Below, in pieces: positions 5,150-5,860 of a stretch of DNA of 5,860 nt. Made by a program: the position numbers and the translations under genes. The stretch lies in NCBI GenBank assembly GCA_021780285.1, contig JAJXZA010000222.1, positions 1 through 5,860 of the forward strand. Direction: 5' to 3'. How positions within the stretch are numbered: position 1 is the first letter of the stretch; each line of letters starts with the position of its first letter. The notes under the pieces are model-generated. The model was not told the DNA's origin. It saw nothing but the letters and a program-made list of their open reading frames with translations, and made no database searches. Source of the stretch: Planctomycetota bacterium. Lineage in GTDB: Bacteria > Planctomycetota > Phycisphaerae > WQYP01.

Positions 5150-5860
5150 TCCCTTTGATATGCAAATCGCTGCATACATCGGAATTACCCTGTAAATATT
5201 GGTGATTTTGCATCTCATGGCTTTCGGATTGCTGGCCGTTTCTGGCCGTTTCAGTTGTGTACTGCAGCGCATTTTGCAGCGCTCTTTCTGGCTTGGCCGA
5301 CGTTTGACCGACGGCCCTTTGGAAAGAACCATCCGTATCGGTATCCATCGCATAATGGCGGGCGGCCACAGACGGCGAATTACCCAGCCAGCGGCAAGCC
5401 GTGGTTAAATCATACTCGGCCATCAACTCGCTTTGGCGAGAAGCCCGCATGTTGTGCCACAATCGCGGCCAAGGTATCAGCCCGGCCCGCAGGATAATCC
5501 GCTCAAGATGCGTGCGAAGATTCACGCCCGCCCCACGATGCTTGCTGATTATCCAAGGCTCGCCGCCCGGCTCGGCGGCTTCAAACGCTTCCAACAAGGC
5601 TTTACGCAATTCAGGGAACAGCGGCAAGATGCGACTTGCTTGGCCAGCATGGTGTTCGGTTTTAGGACTTTTAACGTGCAACGTGCCTTTTTCCCAGTCA
5701 ACGTCGGCCCACGTCAGGCCGTTGGCTTCGCTAGGTATCCGCAGGCCGCCAAAGCGGCTCAAGGCCACCAATACGCGCCATTCTGCATCAGGGCATGCGT
5801 CCAATAGCTTCATGGCATCGGCTGGCTTTACGAAATACTTTCGATCCTCATTGTAAGAGT
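5109..5860 (-). CDS. Tyrosine recombinase (site-specific integrase), N-terminus beyond the window
   Basis: A tyrosine-type integrase expected to insert and excise the element to its right at the tRNA-Val gene. The frame continues past the right edge: the last bases encode SYNEDRKYFVKPADA before an internal Met at 5813, so the core-binding domain is missing. Counting from that Met, the catalytic-domain residues are Arg25 (FGGLR), Lys51 (SPKTEHH), His120 and Arg123 (WHNMRASR), and nucleophile Tyr154 (ARHY, codon 5354-5352). The position usually His or Trp is Asn145 (LGNS), which I recall as common in the planctomycete group. The roughly 80 residues after the tyrosine are a Gln/Thr/Glu-rich tail ending MGGEGLEPPTSAV, whose last part is the complement of the tRNA 3' half. 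The TAA stop is at 5111-5109, inside the anticodon loop. The gene is convergent with the tRNA. It appears intact within the window. Confidence 0.9.
   Translation of the reverse strand, partial: SYNEDRKYFVKPADAMKLLDACPDAEWRVLVALSRFGGLRIPSEANGLTWADVDWEKGTLHVKSPKTEHHAGQASRILPLFPELRKALLEAFEAAEPGGEPWIISKHRGAGVNLRTHLERIILRAGLIPWPRLWHNMRASRQSELMAEYDLTTACRWLGNSPSVAARHYAMDTDTDGSFQRAVGQTSAKPERALQNALQYTTETARNGQQSESHEMQNHQYLQGNSDVCSDLHIKGMGGEGLEPPTSAV

Noticed and set aside
5159..5176. TATGCA/TGCATA inverted repeat as a terminator for tRNA-Val
   Set aside because: It is short and AT-rich with no T tract following. No terminator for the tRNA transcript could be supported.
5087..5353. A minus-strand frame ending RDSNPRHPRCKHGALTN
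   Set aside because: This ending is the antisense tRNA read in the other frame, and the rest overlaps the integrase gene, which has clear catalytic motifs in its own frame.

Overview
The window looks like chromosomal DNA from a GC-rich bacterium, most likely a member of the Planctomycetota (possibly Phycisphaerae). The main reasons are two proteins recognised from memory of family style, not from a search. The tyrosine recombinase at the right end has the wording of the planctomycete integrase group (LDACPDAEWR, FGGLR, SPKTEHH, HNMRASR, LGNS, ARHY). The ComM-like ATPase at the left end has planctomycete-like sequence in its sensor-1 to DRIDIH segment.

Layout. Positions 1-2632 hold two plus-strand genes 13 bp apart, probably co-transcribed: a complete ComM/YifB-type AAA+ ATPase (Mg-chelatase-like fold; a branch-migration helicase of DNA uptake in studied bacteria) and a complete NAD-dependent alanine dehydrogenase. 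A short convergent gap (2633-2798) with a weak hairpin separates them from a minus-strand gene at 2799-4442. That gene encodes a fused uroporphyrinogen-III C-methyltransferase and uroporphyrinogen-III synthase, which closes the tetrapyrrole macrocycle and commits part of it to precorrin-2 (siroheme, cobalamin). No hemC or other tetrapyrrole gene is visible beside it.

The stretch 4443-5075 has no convincing protein gene but is dense in structure. Next to the fusion gene there is a 44-nt imperfect hairpin in its presumed 5' leader, a candidate promoter whose -35 box lies in a 15-bp palindrome, and further palindromes up to 4608. A strong orphan plus-strand intrinsic terminator follows at 4695-4735 with no gene upstream on that strand, which suggests a small non-coding RNA. 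Then comes a 128-bp segment bounded by 14-bp perfect inverted repeats (18 bp with one wobble), flanked by 13-bp direct repeats. It lies just upstream of a tRNA promoter.

Positions 5076-5149 are tRNA-Val (anticodon TAC, no encoded CCA). A tyrosine integrase gene runs toward it on the minus strand from beyond the right edge, and its reading frame ends inside the tRNA, with its stop codon in the anticodon loop. This is the usual junction of an integrative element inserted at a tRNA 3' half: chromosome on the left, element on the right, with most of the element and its other end outside the window.

The three large genes are ordinary housekeeping or metabolic genes. The most promising material is the 630-bp intergenic region and the tRNA/integrase overlap.
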